Assembly (NCBI RefSeq): GCF_030295975.1
Contig: NZ_AP027364.1
Location: forward strand, 2,728,001 to 2,792,000
Direction: 5' to 3'
DNA: 64,000 bases
Source of the DNA: Thalassotalea atypica
Lineage (GTDB): Bacteria; Pseudomonadota; Gammaproteobacteria; Enterobacterales; Alteromonadaceae
Below the pieces are notes generated by a model. That model saw only the letters and a program-made list of their open reading frames with translations. It was not told where the DNA came from and did not search any database. Shown in pieces: positions 1 through 10,153 of this stretch. Both the position numbers and the translations under genes were made by a program. How positions within the stretch are numbered: the first letter of the stretch is position 1; every line of letters begins with the position of its first letter.

Positions 1-5
1 CCTTA

Positions 6-236
6 ATGCTTACTATTTATAGGTACTTGTTAGCAAAGTTTCCTTTTAATTTGTTAGCTATCGTTTTAATGCAATTAGTAGTATTTACCCCAAACGTAAT
101 GTTTACAATAGCGTTATTTGATTTTGACTCTGTCAAAAGTATTTCAGGAATTATAGTGAATGTTACTTCGTTAATATCATTGCCTTTAATTTATTTAGTC
201 ATGAGAAAGAAACCGAGTAGTTTTACCGTAAAATAA
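6..236 (+). CDS. small membrane protein, possibly 3' part of a longer gene
   Basis: The 76-residue reading is strongly hydrophobic, with about two membrane segments (residues 8-38 and 46-66) and a basic tail ending in a lysine. The frame is still open at the window edge (the codon before the ATG is TTA), so this may be the end of a longer gene. No family is recognised. Confidence 0.4.
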   Translation: MLTIYRYLLAKFPFNLLAIVLMQLVVFTPNVMFTIALFDFDSVKSISGIIVNVTSLISLPLIYLVMRKKPSSFTVK

Positions 237-470
237 TAATTAGGCAGTTATACTGCGGCTTACAGTCTGCGCTTTCTTCTTTTAATTCTACTTTTCGGTT
301 ACGCACAATTTAAGTGCATACGCACCACATCAATCGTATTTTTTCTTTTATCTCGTCACAAAACAAACGCAACCAATTGTTATATATAAATAAAATATAT
401 TTTATATTCTGGCATCTGCTTTGCAAAATTCTGTTCAGTGAAAAATTAAAATGATCAAATGGAGTAATCG
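237..470. other. intergenic region upstream of narK
   Basis: This AT-rich 234-bp gap contains no convincing small ORF. It must hold the narK promoter. A run of TATA-like sequence lies around 380-405, but I cannot assign -35/-10 boxes or a leader terminator with confidence. Confidence 0.4.
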
Positions 471-1940
471 ATGAGCGGACAAGCAGGAATTAAGTTATTG
501 TCTTTTACCGGCAAAATGAAAATTCTACATTTAAGTTGGATGGCTTTTTTCATCACATTTGTGGTGTGGTTCAACCACGCCCCTTTACTTGCTGTAATTG
601 GCGACAGTTTAGGGTTGAGCGCAAGTGAAATTAAAACACTGCTAATTTTGAATGTGGCACTAACTATCCCAGCCCGTGTCATCATTGGTATGCTTACCGA
701 CAAATATGGGCCAAGATTAGTTTACGCATTAGTGCTCGCACTGTGTGCTATTCCATGTTTTATGTTTGCCTTGGCCGATACCTTTGAACAAGCGGCCATT
801 GCGCGATTTTTGTTGGGCTTTATCGGCGCCGGGTTTGTGATTGGTATTCGTATGGTCAGTGAGTGGTTCCCCGCAAACGAGTTGGGTACAGCAGAAGGCA
901 TATACGGCGGCTGGGGTAACTTTGGCTCTGCCGCAGGTGCTATGTCACTGCCGACGATCGCGTTGCTATTTGGTGGTGAAGATGGCTGGCGCTACGCTAT
1001 CGGATTGTCAGGTCTATTAAGCCTAGTGTTCAGCGTTATTTGGTACATTAATGTTACTGACACGCCAAAAGGATCGACCTATTTCAAGCCTAAACAAACT
1101 GGCGCAATGGAGGTGACTAGCATCAATGATTTTTGGTTACTGTTAGTGATGAAGCTGCCAATGTACGGCGCTTTAACACTACTAACATGGAAACTATCTC
1201 CTGAAGGTGTCAGCTTGTTATCAGAGCAAACCTCTCTTTTAGCTTATATAGCTCTTGCCCTACTGTTTGTGTTTGAAGTTAAACAAACCTATAAAGTAAA
1301 TAGTCATGTGTTTAAGACTCCCGTTCCTGAAATTCACCAATATAAGTTCAAGCAAGTTGCCGTACTGAATATCTTGTACTTTGCCACTTTTGGATCTGAA
1401 TTGGCGGTTATTTCAATGTTACCCTTATTTTTTGCCGACGTATTCGAATTAGACATGGTTTATGCTGGTCTTTTAGCTTCGCTTTACGCGTTCATGAACT
1501 TAATGTCTCGACCTGGCGGCGGTTACATCAGCGATAAGTTTGGCCGTAAAAAAACATTATTAATTTTAACTGCGGGTTTAGCGGCTGGCTATTTAACCAT
1601 GTCAGCAATAGACAGCTCTTGGCCATTATTTCTTGCTGTACTTGCGGCGATGGCATGTTCATTCTTTGTTCAAGCAGGTGAAGGAGCCGTTTTCGCGGCA
1701 GTGCCACTGATCAAACGTCGCTTAACGGGACAAATCGCGGGGATGACCGGAGCTTATGGCAACGTGGGTGCGGTAGTATATTTAACAGTTTTGTCTATGG
1801 TAAGTTACCAAACATTTTTCCTCGTAATTGCCGCGACTGCCGTGGTTGGCTTTATCACTTTATTGTTTATGGAAGAGCCTAAGGGAAGTATGACTGAAGT
1901 GAGAGAAGATGGAACTGTAGAGCTGATCAGTGTCACATAA
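471..1940 (+). CDS. narK: NarK/NasA-type nitrate/nitrite transporter (MFS)
   Basis: Inner-membrane major facilitator protein of 489 residues with about 12 membrane segments, predicted to import nitrate or exchange nitrate and nitrite. Both nitrate-signature glycine motifs are visible: GGWGNFGSA near residue 146 and GAYGNVGAV near residue 427. The conserved arginine-bearing segments (PARVIIGM and MSRPGGG) are also present. The ATG follows a GGAG Shine-Dalgarno. Its 3' end overlaps the next gene, a PP2C/kinase fusion; the same pairing is known in assimilatory nitrate loci of pseudomonads. That context favours an assimilatory role, although no nitrate or nitrite reductase lies in this window. 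Confidence 0.93.
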   Translation: MSGQAGIKLLSFTGKMKILHLSWMAFFITFVVWFNHAPLLAVIGDSLGLSASEIKTLLILNVALTIPARVIIGMLTDKYGPRLVYALVLALCAIPCFMFALADTFEQAAIARFLLGFIGAGFVIGIRMVSEWFPANELGTAEGIYGGWGNFGSAAGAMSLPTIALLFGGEDGWRYAIGLSGLLSLVFSVIWYINVTDTPKGSTYFKPKQTGAMEVTSINDFWLLLVMKLPMYGALTLLTWKLSPEGVSLLSEQTSLLAYIALALLFVFEVKQTYKVNSHVFKTPVPEIHQYKFKQVAVLNILYFATFGSELAVISMLPLFFADVFELDMVYAGLLASLYAFMNLMSRPGGGYISDKFGRKKTLLILTAGLAAGYLTMSAIDSSWPLFLAVLAAMACSFFVQAGEGAVFAAVPLIKRRLTGQIAGMTGAYGNVGAVVYLTVLSMVSYQTFFLVIAATAVVGFITLLFMEEPKGSMTEVREDGTVELISVT

Positions 1941-3786
1941 TATATCTAAAGCAAGCTCGCATACCGCAAAACAGGTACCCTTTGAGCCTACCGCAACAGT
2001 TAACGCCGCTGAAAAGATATCAAAAGCGCAGTCTTCTGATAGCTTACAGCTTAGTTTTGGTGGGTTTTCTTGTGCGGGTAAGAAGGCAGACAATCAAGAT
2101 GCCTTTGCCGCGTTTTGCCCTCGTCCGCATGAAATGGAGGCTAAAGGTGGCGTTGCTGCCATTGCCGATGGTGTATCAAGTGCTTCAAAAGCGGCAGAGG
2201 CCGCTCAACTTGCAGTGACACAATTTATTGAAGAGTACTACTGCACACCTCAAACATGGTCAACACGAAAGTCTGCTGCGAAAGTGCTGACGGGGCTAAA
2301 TCAGTGGCTGTATTCTCAAACTGACTCGATTGCATCATCAATACATAACCGAGATGCTAGTCAACAATGGCTAACCACCTTTACCGCTTTCGTTGCTAAG
2401 TCATCTACTGGCTATGTATTTCATGTTGGCGATACAAGGCTATATCGTTTTCGACAAGGACAACTGGAACAAATTACTCGCGACCATAACAGAAAACAAG
2501 GTCAAAAACGCATGATTTTAACGCGCGCACTGGGTGCTGATCCTCGCCTTGAAGTCGATTTTCATGATGTTGAAATACAAAAAGATGATATGTATTTGCT
2601 CAGCTGTGACGGGGTGCACGATTATTTATCGGATAAACAGATAAAGCAGATATTATCGACGATAGATTTATCACAAAACGTCTGCAACAGTCGCTTAGAA
2701 CAAGTCAGTAAATCCTTAACTGAACATGCCCTCAACGCAGGTAGCCACGACAACCTCAGCGCATTAGTCGTGCATATTACCCGCACGCCCAACCGTGCAA
2801 TGACCGAAGTTGAACGAGATTTACGTGACAGAGTTATTCCACCAGCATTAAGCGTTGGTATGACACTTGATAGCTATAAAGTGTGCAAAGTGATCCATGC
2901 TAGTATTCGTTCACACTTATATTTAGTTGAACACATTGAAAGCACTGAGAAAGCAGTACTTAAAGTACCTTCAGAGAACTTCAGTGACGACAGTCTATAT
3001 TTGCAGGGGTTCATCCGTGAAGCGTGGGTTGGCGAGCGTATTCAGCACAATCATATTATGCGCATTCAAAGTGCGCCTAGTGACTCTAAATTTCTGTATC
3101 ACTTGTGTGAGTATATTGAAGGCCAAACCCTCACTGAATGGATGCACGATAACCCCAAGCCCAGTATTTCACAAGTCAGAGATATTATTGCTCAAATCAT
3201 CTTGGCATTAAGGAAATTCCAACGATTTGAGCTAGTTCATCGTGATTTAAAGCCTGATAACATCATGATCGACGCTGTTGGCAACATTAAGCTAATTGAT
3301 TACGGCACGGTTTTAGTCGCATCATTGGAGGAAAACAATGACACTATTGAAGAAACCATGCCACAAGGTAGCCTTAATTATATTGCCCCTGAAACCTTAT
3401 TAGCGCTTAAAGCAAATCACCAAAGTGACCTGTTTTCTTTAGGCGTTATTTGTTTTGAAATGCTGTGCGGTGAACTACCCTATAAACCGATGCAGCGGGC
3501 GCAAATAACCCAACACAGTTACTCGGATTGGACATACCGGTCAATCAAACAATTTCGTCCGGATTTACCTTTTTGGTTAGATTTATGTTTAAAGCAGAGT
3601 ACCGAGGCAGATCCAAAAGCAAGGTTTCAAGCGTTTTCTGAATTTTCTGCTGATTTAAACAAGCCCAGTGCAAGCGCGCTAGAAGAATACAAGAAACAAC
3701 CCTTATTACAACGTAATCCCGTTATGTTTTGGAAAGGGGTATCACTAATATTGGCCATTAGTTTAGTCATCACGTTGAGTATATAA
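1930..3786 (+). CDS. bifunctional PP2C phosphatase / Ser-Thr protein kinase, membrane-anchored
   Basis: A 618-residue fusion. Residues about 42-285 form a PP2C phosphatase with its metal-binding motifs (NQDAF, ADGVS, GDTRLY, CDGVHD, SHDNLSAL). Residues about 315-580 form a Hanks-type kinase with an HRDLKPDN catalytic loop, a DYG in place of DFG, and an APE motif. The glycine-rich loop is weak. A C-terminal hydrophobic stretch (about 598-617) should anchor it in the inner membrane. The GTG start lies inside the narK 3' end (11-bp overlap), so the two are translationally coupled. A role in tuning nitrate uptake is inferred from context. Confidence 0.88.
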   Translation: MSHNISKASSHTAKQVPFEPTATVNAAEKISKAQSSDSLQLSFGGFSCAGKKADNQDAFAAFCPRPHEMEAKGGVAAIADGVSSASKAAEAAQLAVTQFIEEYYCTPQTWSTRKSAAKVLTGLNQWLYSQTDSIASSIHNRDASQQWLTTFTAFVAKSSTGYVFHVGDTRLYRFRQGQLEQITRDHNRKQGQKRMILTRALGADPRLEVDFHDVEIQKDDMYLLSCDGVHDYLSDKQIKQILSTIDLSQNVCNSRLEQVSKSLTEHALNAGSHDNLSALVVHITRTPNRAMTEVERDLRDRVIPPALSVGMTLDSYKVCKVIHASIRSHLYLVEHIESTEKAVLKVPSENFSDDSLYLQGFIREAWVGERIQHNHIMRIQSAPSDSKFLYHLCEYIEGQTLTEWMHDNPKPSISQVRDIIAQIILALRKFQRFELVHRDLKPDNIMIDAVGNIKLIDYGTVLVASLEENNDTIEETMPQGSLNYIAPETLLALKANHQSDLFSLGVICFEMLCGELPYKPMQRAQITQHSYSDWTYRSIKQFRPDLPFWLDLCLKQSTEADPKARFQAFSEFSADLNKPSASALEEYKKQPLLQRNPVMFWKGVSLILAISLVITLSI

Positions 3787-4271
3787 TAATGAACGTTGCC
3801 CCCTAAAACTTAAGTTTAGACAGCGCCTTTCATTCTTATTCTACAAATTTCATGGTTCATTAAATAATGATGAGTTGTTAATTACTTAAAAAAACATGAG
3901 CTTCAAACTCATGTAGCCGCTAAGGTTTTTGACCGCTTAGCCTAGTCTATAATGATTAATTGATAGTAAGCAGCCCAATAACAAACAACCATTTAAACAC
4001 TATGTTAAGGGAGACAATCTACTCATCATCGCTAGCATTCATTGTAAATGCTTATCGATGGTTCCGTAGAATAGTATTGACACAATTCACGCCTATGACT
4101 CGCGTTAATACCATCAGCATAAATCAGTTTAAACAAGGCAGTTAAGGCAGACGAGTAGGCTTGAATAATACGGTTAACATAAGCTTATCCTGTTGTAACT
4201 CCAAATAAACTTATGTCATCCCGAAAACTTCATTTAATCGAAATATGCACGGAACCAATAAGGAAACAAAA
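3787..4271. other. 485-bp intergenic region with hairpins
   Basis: No convincing gene. An inverted repeat ACATGAG/CTCATGT lies at 3894-3914, and a second imperfect one (GCTAAG/CTTAGC) at about 3919-3941 contains a T-run in its loop. One or both may terminate the narK-kinase transcript. A 61-codon open frame at 3960-4145 has no ribosome site and no recognisable features. Confidence 0.4.
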
Positions 4272-4724
4272 ATGAAGATTAACGAATACATAAATATGAT
4301 AGCAGCCCTTGCAGGGATATTATCATTAGTCTTTGTAGGCTATCAAATCAGGCAAAACACTAGGGTCTTGCAGTCTCAATCAAACATCGATTTACTGCTA
4401 GCCAGCTTTTCAATGAGAGAAGTTATCACCGAAAACAGCGAAGTTGCCGCGCTTAAAATAAAAGTACAAAATAACTATACTGGTTTAAGCGAAATTGAAA
4501 GAACTCGATACGAAGCGTTTGTATCACGAAAATTTGATATTTGGGAGCATGCCTTTAAGCTAAACACTGCGGGCTTGATAGCTCCTTCGATGTGGCAAGC
4601 TTGGAATAATTCATATACCCCTCTGCTTAAGAAAACTGCAGCTAAGGAGTTTTGGAAGAAAAACCAGTTCGGTTTTTCTGAAGACTTTCAAAAACATATT
4701 GTTCTAGAAATTCGAAACCAATGA
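4272..4724 (+). CDS. single-pass membrane protein of unknown function
   Basis: Product of 150 residues. The ATG at 4272 is preceded by AAGGAAAC, a better site than the in-frame ATG 27 bp upstream. One N-terminal membrane segment (about residues 5-24, ending YQIRQNTR) is followed by a charged, probably helical domain. This layout resembles the widespread small bacterial proteins with a GYQIRQNT-type junction, for which I know no function. Confidence 0.65.
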   Translation: MKINEYINMIAALAGILSLVFVGYQIRQNTRVLQSQSNIDLLLASFSMREVITENSEVAALKIKVQNNYTGLSEIERTRYEAFVSRKFDIWEHAFKLNTAGLIAPSMWQAWNNSYTPLLKKTAAKEFWKKNQFGFSEDFQKHIVLEIRNQ

Positions 4725-4827
4725 TAACAATTTGATATTCAAAATATAAGCTGACTCAATAAAGGCAAATTGTTAGAACGTTAAATATCTTGCTGTATCG
4801 TATTATATTCAATACTAAGGAGAAGTT

Positions 4828-5133
4828 ATGGCCATTTCATTTGTACTCATTTTTATCTGGATACAGTTAATGTTGCGCTCGGTTATGGCTGAGTATAAAT
4901 ACTATCAATCTGTCAGAATATGTGAGCCTAAGATTTGGAAAAATTTGGGGTCTCCAAGCTTTCTCAAAGCACCCTTTATTTTTGTATCGCCTAACGGCAT
5001 AAAACAACTAGCTAAATCGCAACATCAAACCGTAATTGAACATGCCAGTAAACACCGTAGAGCAGGCATTCAGTTTTTGGCCTATGTTATGCTGGTTTTA
5101 TTAGCCTGTATTGTATATTTCAAAGTCGCCTAG
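4828..5133 (+). CDS. small membrane protein of unknown function
   Basis: Product of 101 residues with a hydrophobic segment at each end (about 2-20 and 80-99) and a basic middle. The ATG follows AAGGAG at good spacing. It lies 32 bp before grpB-like and may be cotranscribed with it. No family recognised. Confidence 0.6.
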   Translation: MAISFVLIFIWIQLMLRSVMAEYKYYQSVRICEPKIWKNLGSPSFLKAPFIFVSPNGIKQLAKSQHQTVIEHASKHRRAGIQFLAYVMLVLLACIVYFKVA

Positions 5134-5165
5134 AACATTTAAATTAACCAGTAAAGGAGCTTAGC

Positions 5166-5696
5166 TTGAGCCAACGAATAGTCGAGGTTGTTAGCTACAA
5201 TGCTGACTGGGCTCAGCAATTTAACTTGGAGAAATCACTCCTCAAAAATGCTTTAGGCAATGTAGCCGTTACTATTTTTCATATTGGTAGTACCGCGGTT
5301 GTAGGATTAACGGCAAAGCCAATCATTGATATTTTGATTGAAGTGACGTCCTTATCAGAGCTAGACGCGAAAAGCGATAACATGACTTCGCTAGAATATA
5401 TAGCCAAAGGTGAAAATGGAATTTACGGAAGGCGTTACTTTCAAAAAGGTGGTCACCAAAGAACACATCATGTTCACGCCTTTAAGCAAGGTGATATTCA
5501 TGTTTTTCGTCATCTCGCGTTTCGAGACTATTTACGAGCAAATAAAGCTATTGCGCAAGAATACGCATCAATTAAATTCGACGCAGCAAACCAGTGCAAT
5601 AATGACATGAGAAATTATATGAAACATAAAAATGCTTTTATTCAATATCATCAGGACATAGCATTGAATAATAGGAATAAAAAGCAAGCAATGTAG
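5166..5696 (+). CDS. GrpB/UPF0157 family nucleotidyltransferase-fold protein
   Basis: Product of 176 residues. The start is a TTG preceded by AAAGGAGC. The family core HIGSTAVVGLTAKPIID (about 39-55) is clear, followed by the expected HHVH region near residue 92. The family has a nucleotidyltransferase-like fold and is sometimes fused to CoaE, but its substrate is not established. The gene is full length. Confidence 0.85.
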   Translation: MSQRIVEVVSYNADWAQQFNLEKSLLKNALGNVAVTIFHIGSTAVVGLTAKPIIDILIEVTSLSELDAKSDNMTSLEYIAKGENGIYGRRYFQKGGHQRTHHVHAFKQGDIHVFRHLAFRDYLRANKAIAQEYASIKFDAANQCNNDMRNYMKHKNAFIQYHQDIALNNRNKKQAM

Positions 5697-5780
5697 AAAG
5701 GAAATCCTTTTTTTAGCAACACACATCGGTCTTGCCGCAACGATAACTCTAGCAGAATTAACAATTGGAAGGACTATATA

Positions 5781-5951
5781 ATGACCAACAATAAAAGTGC
5801 TTATCTTTTTATATTTACCGGTTTACTGTTCTTAATCTCTGGCATTATTGACAGCCAAATTTCTTACTACGGCGTTGCACTAATGTTTATTATTATAGGT
5901 ATGGTTGGTATTTTTAAAAACAAGAACAACACCGATAACACTAAAGAATAA
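5781..5951 (+). CDS. 56-residue two-helix membrane protein
   Basis: A short gene with ATG at 5781 and GGAAGG about 8 bases upstream. The product has two hydrophobic helices (about residues 7-24 and 27-45) and a polar, asparagine-rich tail. It lies downstream of the GrpB-family gene on the same strand. No family assigned. Confidence 0.55.
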   Translation: MTNNKSAYLFIFTGLLFLISGIIDSQISYYGVALMFIIIGMVGIFKNKNNTDNTKE

Positions 5952-6061
5952 CAATCAACTAAGAATTTTCTGCTGCGGTAGCATTATTTTAATGAAGTGA
6001 ATTTAAACCTTTTGACCAAGTCGCGCATCACAATAGGAATATTCATATTACATTAAGGAAA

Positions 6062-6838
6062 ATGATGAGATTTCTCACACCTGTTTTACTATCACTACTG
6101 CTTCTAATATCAACACATACAACCGCCACTTCAGCACAGAAATTATTAATCATTGCATCAAACAAAATTGATATGGGCGATGCCGAACAACACGATGCAA
6201 GAAACAACTTATGGGAAGTTGCACCACCTTTTCACGTATTTGTAAGCCATGATCTACAAGTAGACTTTGCTTCACCTAATGGCGGAAAAGTAGAGTTTAT
6301 GATGGATCCTTTCGGTATTAGTAGCTACACCATTAAGTATGAAGGTTTTTTAGAAAAAGCTGCCCATACACTAAGCCCTAAAGACATCAACCCTGATGAT
6401 TACTGGGGTGTATACATTGGCGGCGGCTACGGCCCTTTATTTGATGTGGCAAACAATCAAGCGTTGCTGTCGTTGATTGCTGTGATCTACGAGTCAGGCG
6501 GCGTTATTGGTACGAGTGGCCATGGCGCAGGAGCGATAGCTGATGTGGTATTGTCTTCGGGTGAGTACCTTGTCAAAGGCAAAAAAGTAGCTGGCTTTCC
6601 TGATTCGACGGAAAAAACTAAATCATGGGCTAAACAAGGCACACTACTTCCCTTTCTTGTCGAAAGTCAGCTAAACAAGCGCGGTGCGCTGGCACAAAAC
6701 AAAGAAATATTAAAAGACAAACATCAGGTGATTATTGATCAACGTATCGTTTCTACGATGTTTCTGCCATCTGCGGCGCTTGTAGCAAAAGAAATGATCA
6801 ATTTACACGCAAGCATACACTCAAAATTAAAAAATTAG
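6062..6838 (+). CDS. secreted DJ-1/PfpI-like protein lacking the nucleophilic Cys
   Basis: Product of 258 residues with a signal peptide (about 1-25). The class-I glutamine amidotransferase-like fold is recognisable from the DFASPNGG strand, the YIGGGYGPLFDV segment and the nucleophile elbow. At the elbow the usual Cys-His-Gly reads Gly-His-Gly (GTSGHGAGAI), so the catalytic cysteine of HchA/PfpI proteins is absent. An enzymatically dead or differently acting periplasmic protein is inferred. Confidence 0.75.
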   Translation: MMRFLTPVLLSLLLLISTHTTATSAQKLLIIASNKIDMGDAEQHDARNNLWEVAPPFHVFVSHDLQVDFASPNGGKVEFMMDPFGISSYTIKYEGFLEKAAHTLSPKDINPDDYWGVYIGGGYGPLFDVANNQALLSLIAVIYESGGVIGTSGHGAGAIADVVLSSGEYLVKGKKVAGFPDSTEKTKSWAKQGTLLPFLVESQLNKRGALAQNKEILKDKHQVIIDQRIVSTMFLPSAALVAKEMINLHASIHSKLKN

Positions 6839-6963
6839 TGTTCTCTTCAAATTATTTTATTAATTACGAAGCGGGTTGATATAAAGCAAGTTTGATAGCG
6901 TAATTATAAATGGCTGGAACTATTTCATACGGACATAGTTCCATACGGATATTCGACAACACC

Positions 6964-7881
6964 CTATTGCGATTTATTCGGCCCAGGGAAAAACATATTG
7001 GTCGTTTGTTGATAAACTTTATATGCAGGACGTTTTTGCACAGAGTAATATTCCGCAGGAACTGCTCCTGTATATGTCACTAACGTCGTATACATGATTT
7101 TAGACACGAACAATAAGCCCAAGCCCAGTAATATGAATATGGCTAATGACTCGCTTTCAAATAACGCCAGCCATGATGGAATAGCCGCTATCACCAACGC
7201 ATTCCAAACCATCCACTCGGCAAAATAATTAGGATGACGACTGTATTTCCATAGGCCGACATTGCATACGGTATTTTTCTTTTCGGCATGCTTCATGGCC
7301 TTTAAAAAAGAAAGCTTTTGCATATCAGCAATCGACTCCATCGCAAAAGCACTTAGCCAAAGAATAATGCCTACTAGTTCAAATATTGAAATGGATTCAC
7401 TTGGGTTTGACGCAATAATGAACGCCGGGAATGCTAAATAGGCGGCATTTGCTAACCCTTGCAATATGGCTTCAATTTGCATTGCCAGTGCGGTATTAGA
7501 TTTCCCCGCTTTGTCCCAACGTTTTTTTTGAAATTCATATCGCGGTAACTCGGTATCTAAATGCCCCATTTTCAGTAATTTTATCGCTCCCAATCCCATA
7601 CGACTGCCGGCAAAAATGTAAGCAATACTGACCACAGCAACGCGCACGGCATCTCCTTCGCCATAAAGCCACGTAATGACACCAATGACAGTTAATCCCC
7701 ACGGCCAACCAATATCAACATAGGACATCCGCCCCGTGCACCATGTTGGAATACACACCACAAAGGTAAAAAGTAGCAATTGCGCAATACCATTAACCAT
7801 GCTCACTTCCATGAAACTCATAGACAACATTAATAATATCCAACCACCTATGAAAGGCAGTAAAGGGGAAAAGTACTTCAT
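6964..7881 (-). CDS. DUF1295 multi-pass membrane protein (steroid 5-alpha-reductase/ICMT-like)
   Basis: Product of 305 residues with about seven membrane segments. The C-terminal signature GLWKYSRHPNYFAEW (near 210-224) is typical of DUF1295 and related membrane reductases and methyltransferases. It lies 52 bp downstream of the molybdopterin oxidoreductase on the same strand, so the two are likely cotranscribed. The substrate is unknown. Confidence 0.85.
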   Translation of the reverse strand: MKYFSPLLPFIGGWILLMLSMSFMEVSMVNGIAQLLLFTFVVCIPTWCTGRMSYVDIGWPWGLTVIGVITWLYGEGDAVRVAVVSIAYIFAGSRMGLGAIKLLKMGHLDTELPRYEFQKKRWDKAGKSNTALAMQIEAILQGLANAAYLAFPAFIIASNPSESISIFELVGIILWLSAFAMESIADMQKLSFLKAMKHAEKKNTVCNVGLWKYSRHPNYFAEWMVWNALVIAAIPSWLALFESESLAIFILLGLGLLFVSKIMYTTLVTYTGAVPAEYYSVQKRPAYKVYQQTTNMFFPGPNKSQ

Positions 7882-7933
7882 TGTTCAACCTACTCTTTTA
7901 GCTTTGTTTTAATTCGAGTTTTTTAATAATTAT

Positions 7934-10036
7934 TTACGCGACATTTATAGCCACAGGCGTACCATTTAACGCCGCATTACCAGTTAACTTGTCAACTCGA
8001 CTTGCATCGGTCAAGTCATTAATACTCACCCCCGGCTGTGTTGCCGCTACTGACATTTTCGTGTCTTTTTGATTATGCCCCCACCCTTGTGGCATGCACA
8101 CCACGCCTTGTTGAATATCATCGGTAACCTCTGCTTCTATTTGAATTTCCCCAACAGCAGAGCTAACCGTTAACCATTGCCCCTTTTGTATACCAAGGGC
8201 TTTAGCATCATTTGGATGAACTTCTAACGTACAAGGATTTCGACCTTTAACTAACCGCTCGGAATTTTGCGTCCATGTGTTATGACTTTTAGCCAATCGG
8301 CGTCCGATCAAATCAAATGGAAAAGATTCATTTTTTGCCGGCTTTTCAATAACCTCGCTAAGTCGAGGCAAATCGCTTAAATATAATTCAGGTAGTAAAT
8401 TTATTTTGCCGTCTTGTGTTAAAATTCGCTCCGTTAAACAAGGTTGAAGCGGGCCAAGATCTAGGCCATGAGGATTATCTTTAAGCCGCTGCAAATCTAT
8501 ACCCTGCCTACCATAGGGACCACTTTTGAGTTCCATATCTAACACCATTTCAGGCGTGTAGTTATCTGTAGGTCGCCCAGTGATACGTGATGACAACTCT
8601 TTTAAGATCTGCCAATCACTACGCTGATTTTGCTCAGGCTCAAATAATGCGGGCGAGTATTTCACCGTGTTTCTAACGGAAAAACTATTAAAGAAAATAT
8701 CATAGTGTGAGTTTTCAACGCCAGTGGTCGCAGGCAAGATGATATTGGCATGCTTAGTGGTTTCATTCAGATAAATATCGACAGAGACCATGTAGTCTAA
8801 CTGGTCAAACGCCTCTGCCAATTTATGTCCACTCGGTGTCGACAATACCGGATTACCGGCAATAGTGATCATCGCCTTAATTTGTCCTTCTCCAGCAGTG
8901 TTTATTTCATCGGCAAGCGTCGCCACGGGAAATTCACCGTTAAAGAAAGGCATATTATTGACCCGCGATGTATAGCGACCAAACGAAGTCGGTTGTCCTC
9001 GCTGATGCCCTCGAAGTAAATCGAACGCAGGCTGCGGAAACATTGCGCCACCTTGACGATCAAAGTTACCAGTAACAATATTAAAAATATTAGTTAACCA
9101 TTGACATAAACCACCAAAACTCTGTGTTGAAGCGCCCATACGGCTGTAACAGACCGCAGAATCGGCAGCTAACATTTCAGCAACCAGTGTCCGTATTTCC
9201 TGCGATTTGATGCCAACATGCTCAGCCACGATTTCTGGCGAATACGCGCTGGTGATTTGCTCCAGCAGTTCAATGTCATCTACTAAAGGAGCTAAATGTC
9301 GTAACTTCACTTGTTTTGATTCAAACACACAGTGAATCATTGCCATCAACAACAGCGCATCTTTTTCAGGGCGAATAAATAGATGCTGATTGGCGATTTT
9401 TGCCGTACGTGTTCTTCTCGGATCAACCACCACGATTTTACCACCACGTTGCTGAATTGCTTTCATCCGCCCTAATACACCCGGCGCTGTCATCATAGAG
9501 CCATTCGAGACGACAGGATTCCCCCCGATTATTAACATAAAGTCTGTACGATCAATATCGGGGACAGGGATCAGCATGCCATTGCCCAGCATATAGTTAG
9601 AGGCAACATGGTGTGGCATTTGATCAGTCGAGGCTGAGCTAAAGCGATTGATAGTTCCTAACGATTTCATAAAAGGCTTCAAGAACATGGCATTACCAAG
9701 GTTATGGGCATTAGGGTTACCTAAATACACACCCAGTGCATTTTTGCCGTACTGTGATTGAATACCCGTGAACTTCGCGGCAATCTCGTCAAATGCCGCT
9801 TCCCACGAAATATCTTCCCAGCCAGTGGCTGTACGTCTGATTGGTGTTCTCAAACGCTCTTTATCTTCGTAGAAGTCTTGCAGTGCCAATGCTTTCGGGC
9901 ACATATGTCCTTTACTGAAGGGATCTTGCTTATCGCCTTTGATAGAGAGAATCTGTTTATCTTGATACTTAATTTCCACGCCACACATGGCTTCACAGAT
10001 ATTGCAGTTTCGATAATGCGTTTTAACTTCACTCAC
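7934..10036 (-). CDS. molybdopterin-dependent oxidoreductase (formate dehydrogenase/DMSO reductase superfamily)
   Basis: Product of 700 residues without a Tat signal, so probably cytoplasmic. The N-terminal cysteine cluster C11-x2-C14-x3-C18 and C46 should bind a 4Fe-4S cluster. Molybdopterin-binding segments follow (GGNPVVSN, DPRRTRTA), and a C-terminal molydopterin-dinucleotide-binding domain starts near residue 575 (LIGRRLAKSHNTWT). It is not the nitrate reductase usually paired with narK or nrt. Its operon partner is a DUF1295 membrane protein, and a GlxA-type regulator is divergent, which suggests a dedicated catabolic step whose substrate I cannot name. Confidence 0.85.
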   Translation of the reverse strand: MSEVKTHYRNCNICEAMCGVEIKYQDKQILSIKGDKQDPFSKGHMCPKALALQDFYEDKERLRTPIRRTATGWEDISWEAAFDEIAAKFTGIQSQYGKNALGVYLGNPNAHNLGNAMFLKPFMKSLGTINRFSSASTDQMPHHVASNYMLGNGMLIPVPDIDRTDFMLIIGGNPVVSNGSMMTAPGVLGRMKAIQQRGGKIVVVDPRRTRTAKIANQHLFIRPEKDALLLMAMIHCVFESKQVKLRHLAPLVDDIELLEQITSAYSPEIVAEHVGIKSQEIRTLVAEMLAADSAVCYSRMGASTQSFGGLCQWLTNIFNIVTGNFDRQGGAMFPQPAFDLLRGHQRGQPTSFGRYTSRVNNMPFFNGEFPVATLADEINTAGEGQIKAMITIAGNPVLSTPSGHKLAEAFDQLDYMVSVDIYLNETTKHANIILPATTGVENSHYDIFFNSFSVRNTVKYSPALFEPEQNQRSDWQILKELSSRITGRPTDNYTPEMVLDMELKSGPYGRQGIDLQRLKDNPHGLDLGPLQPCLTERILTQDGKINLLPELYLSDLPRLSEVIEKPAKNESFPFDLIGRRLAKSHNTWTQNSERLVKGRNPCTLEVHPNDAKALGIQKGQWLTVSSAVGEIQIEAEVTDDIQQGVVCMPQGWGHNQKDTKMSVAATQPGVSINDLTDASRVDKLTGNAALNGTPVAINVA

Positions 10037-10153
10037 AAGGCTTGTCCCTAGACTGATTAAATCAATTGAACCTAGTGTGACAGTAAATAACTTGGAGACT
10101 AACCGTAGGATTTGACATATATTAGGTGAAATTTGCCAAATCTGAGATAAAAA

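Noticed and set aside
3960-4145. 61-codon plus-strand frame
   Set aside because: No ribosome site, no motif, and placed among hairpins; probably chance.
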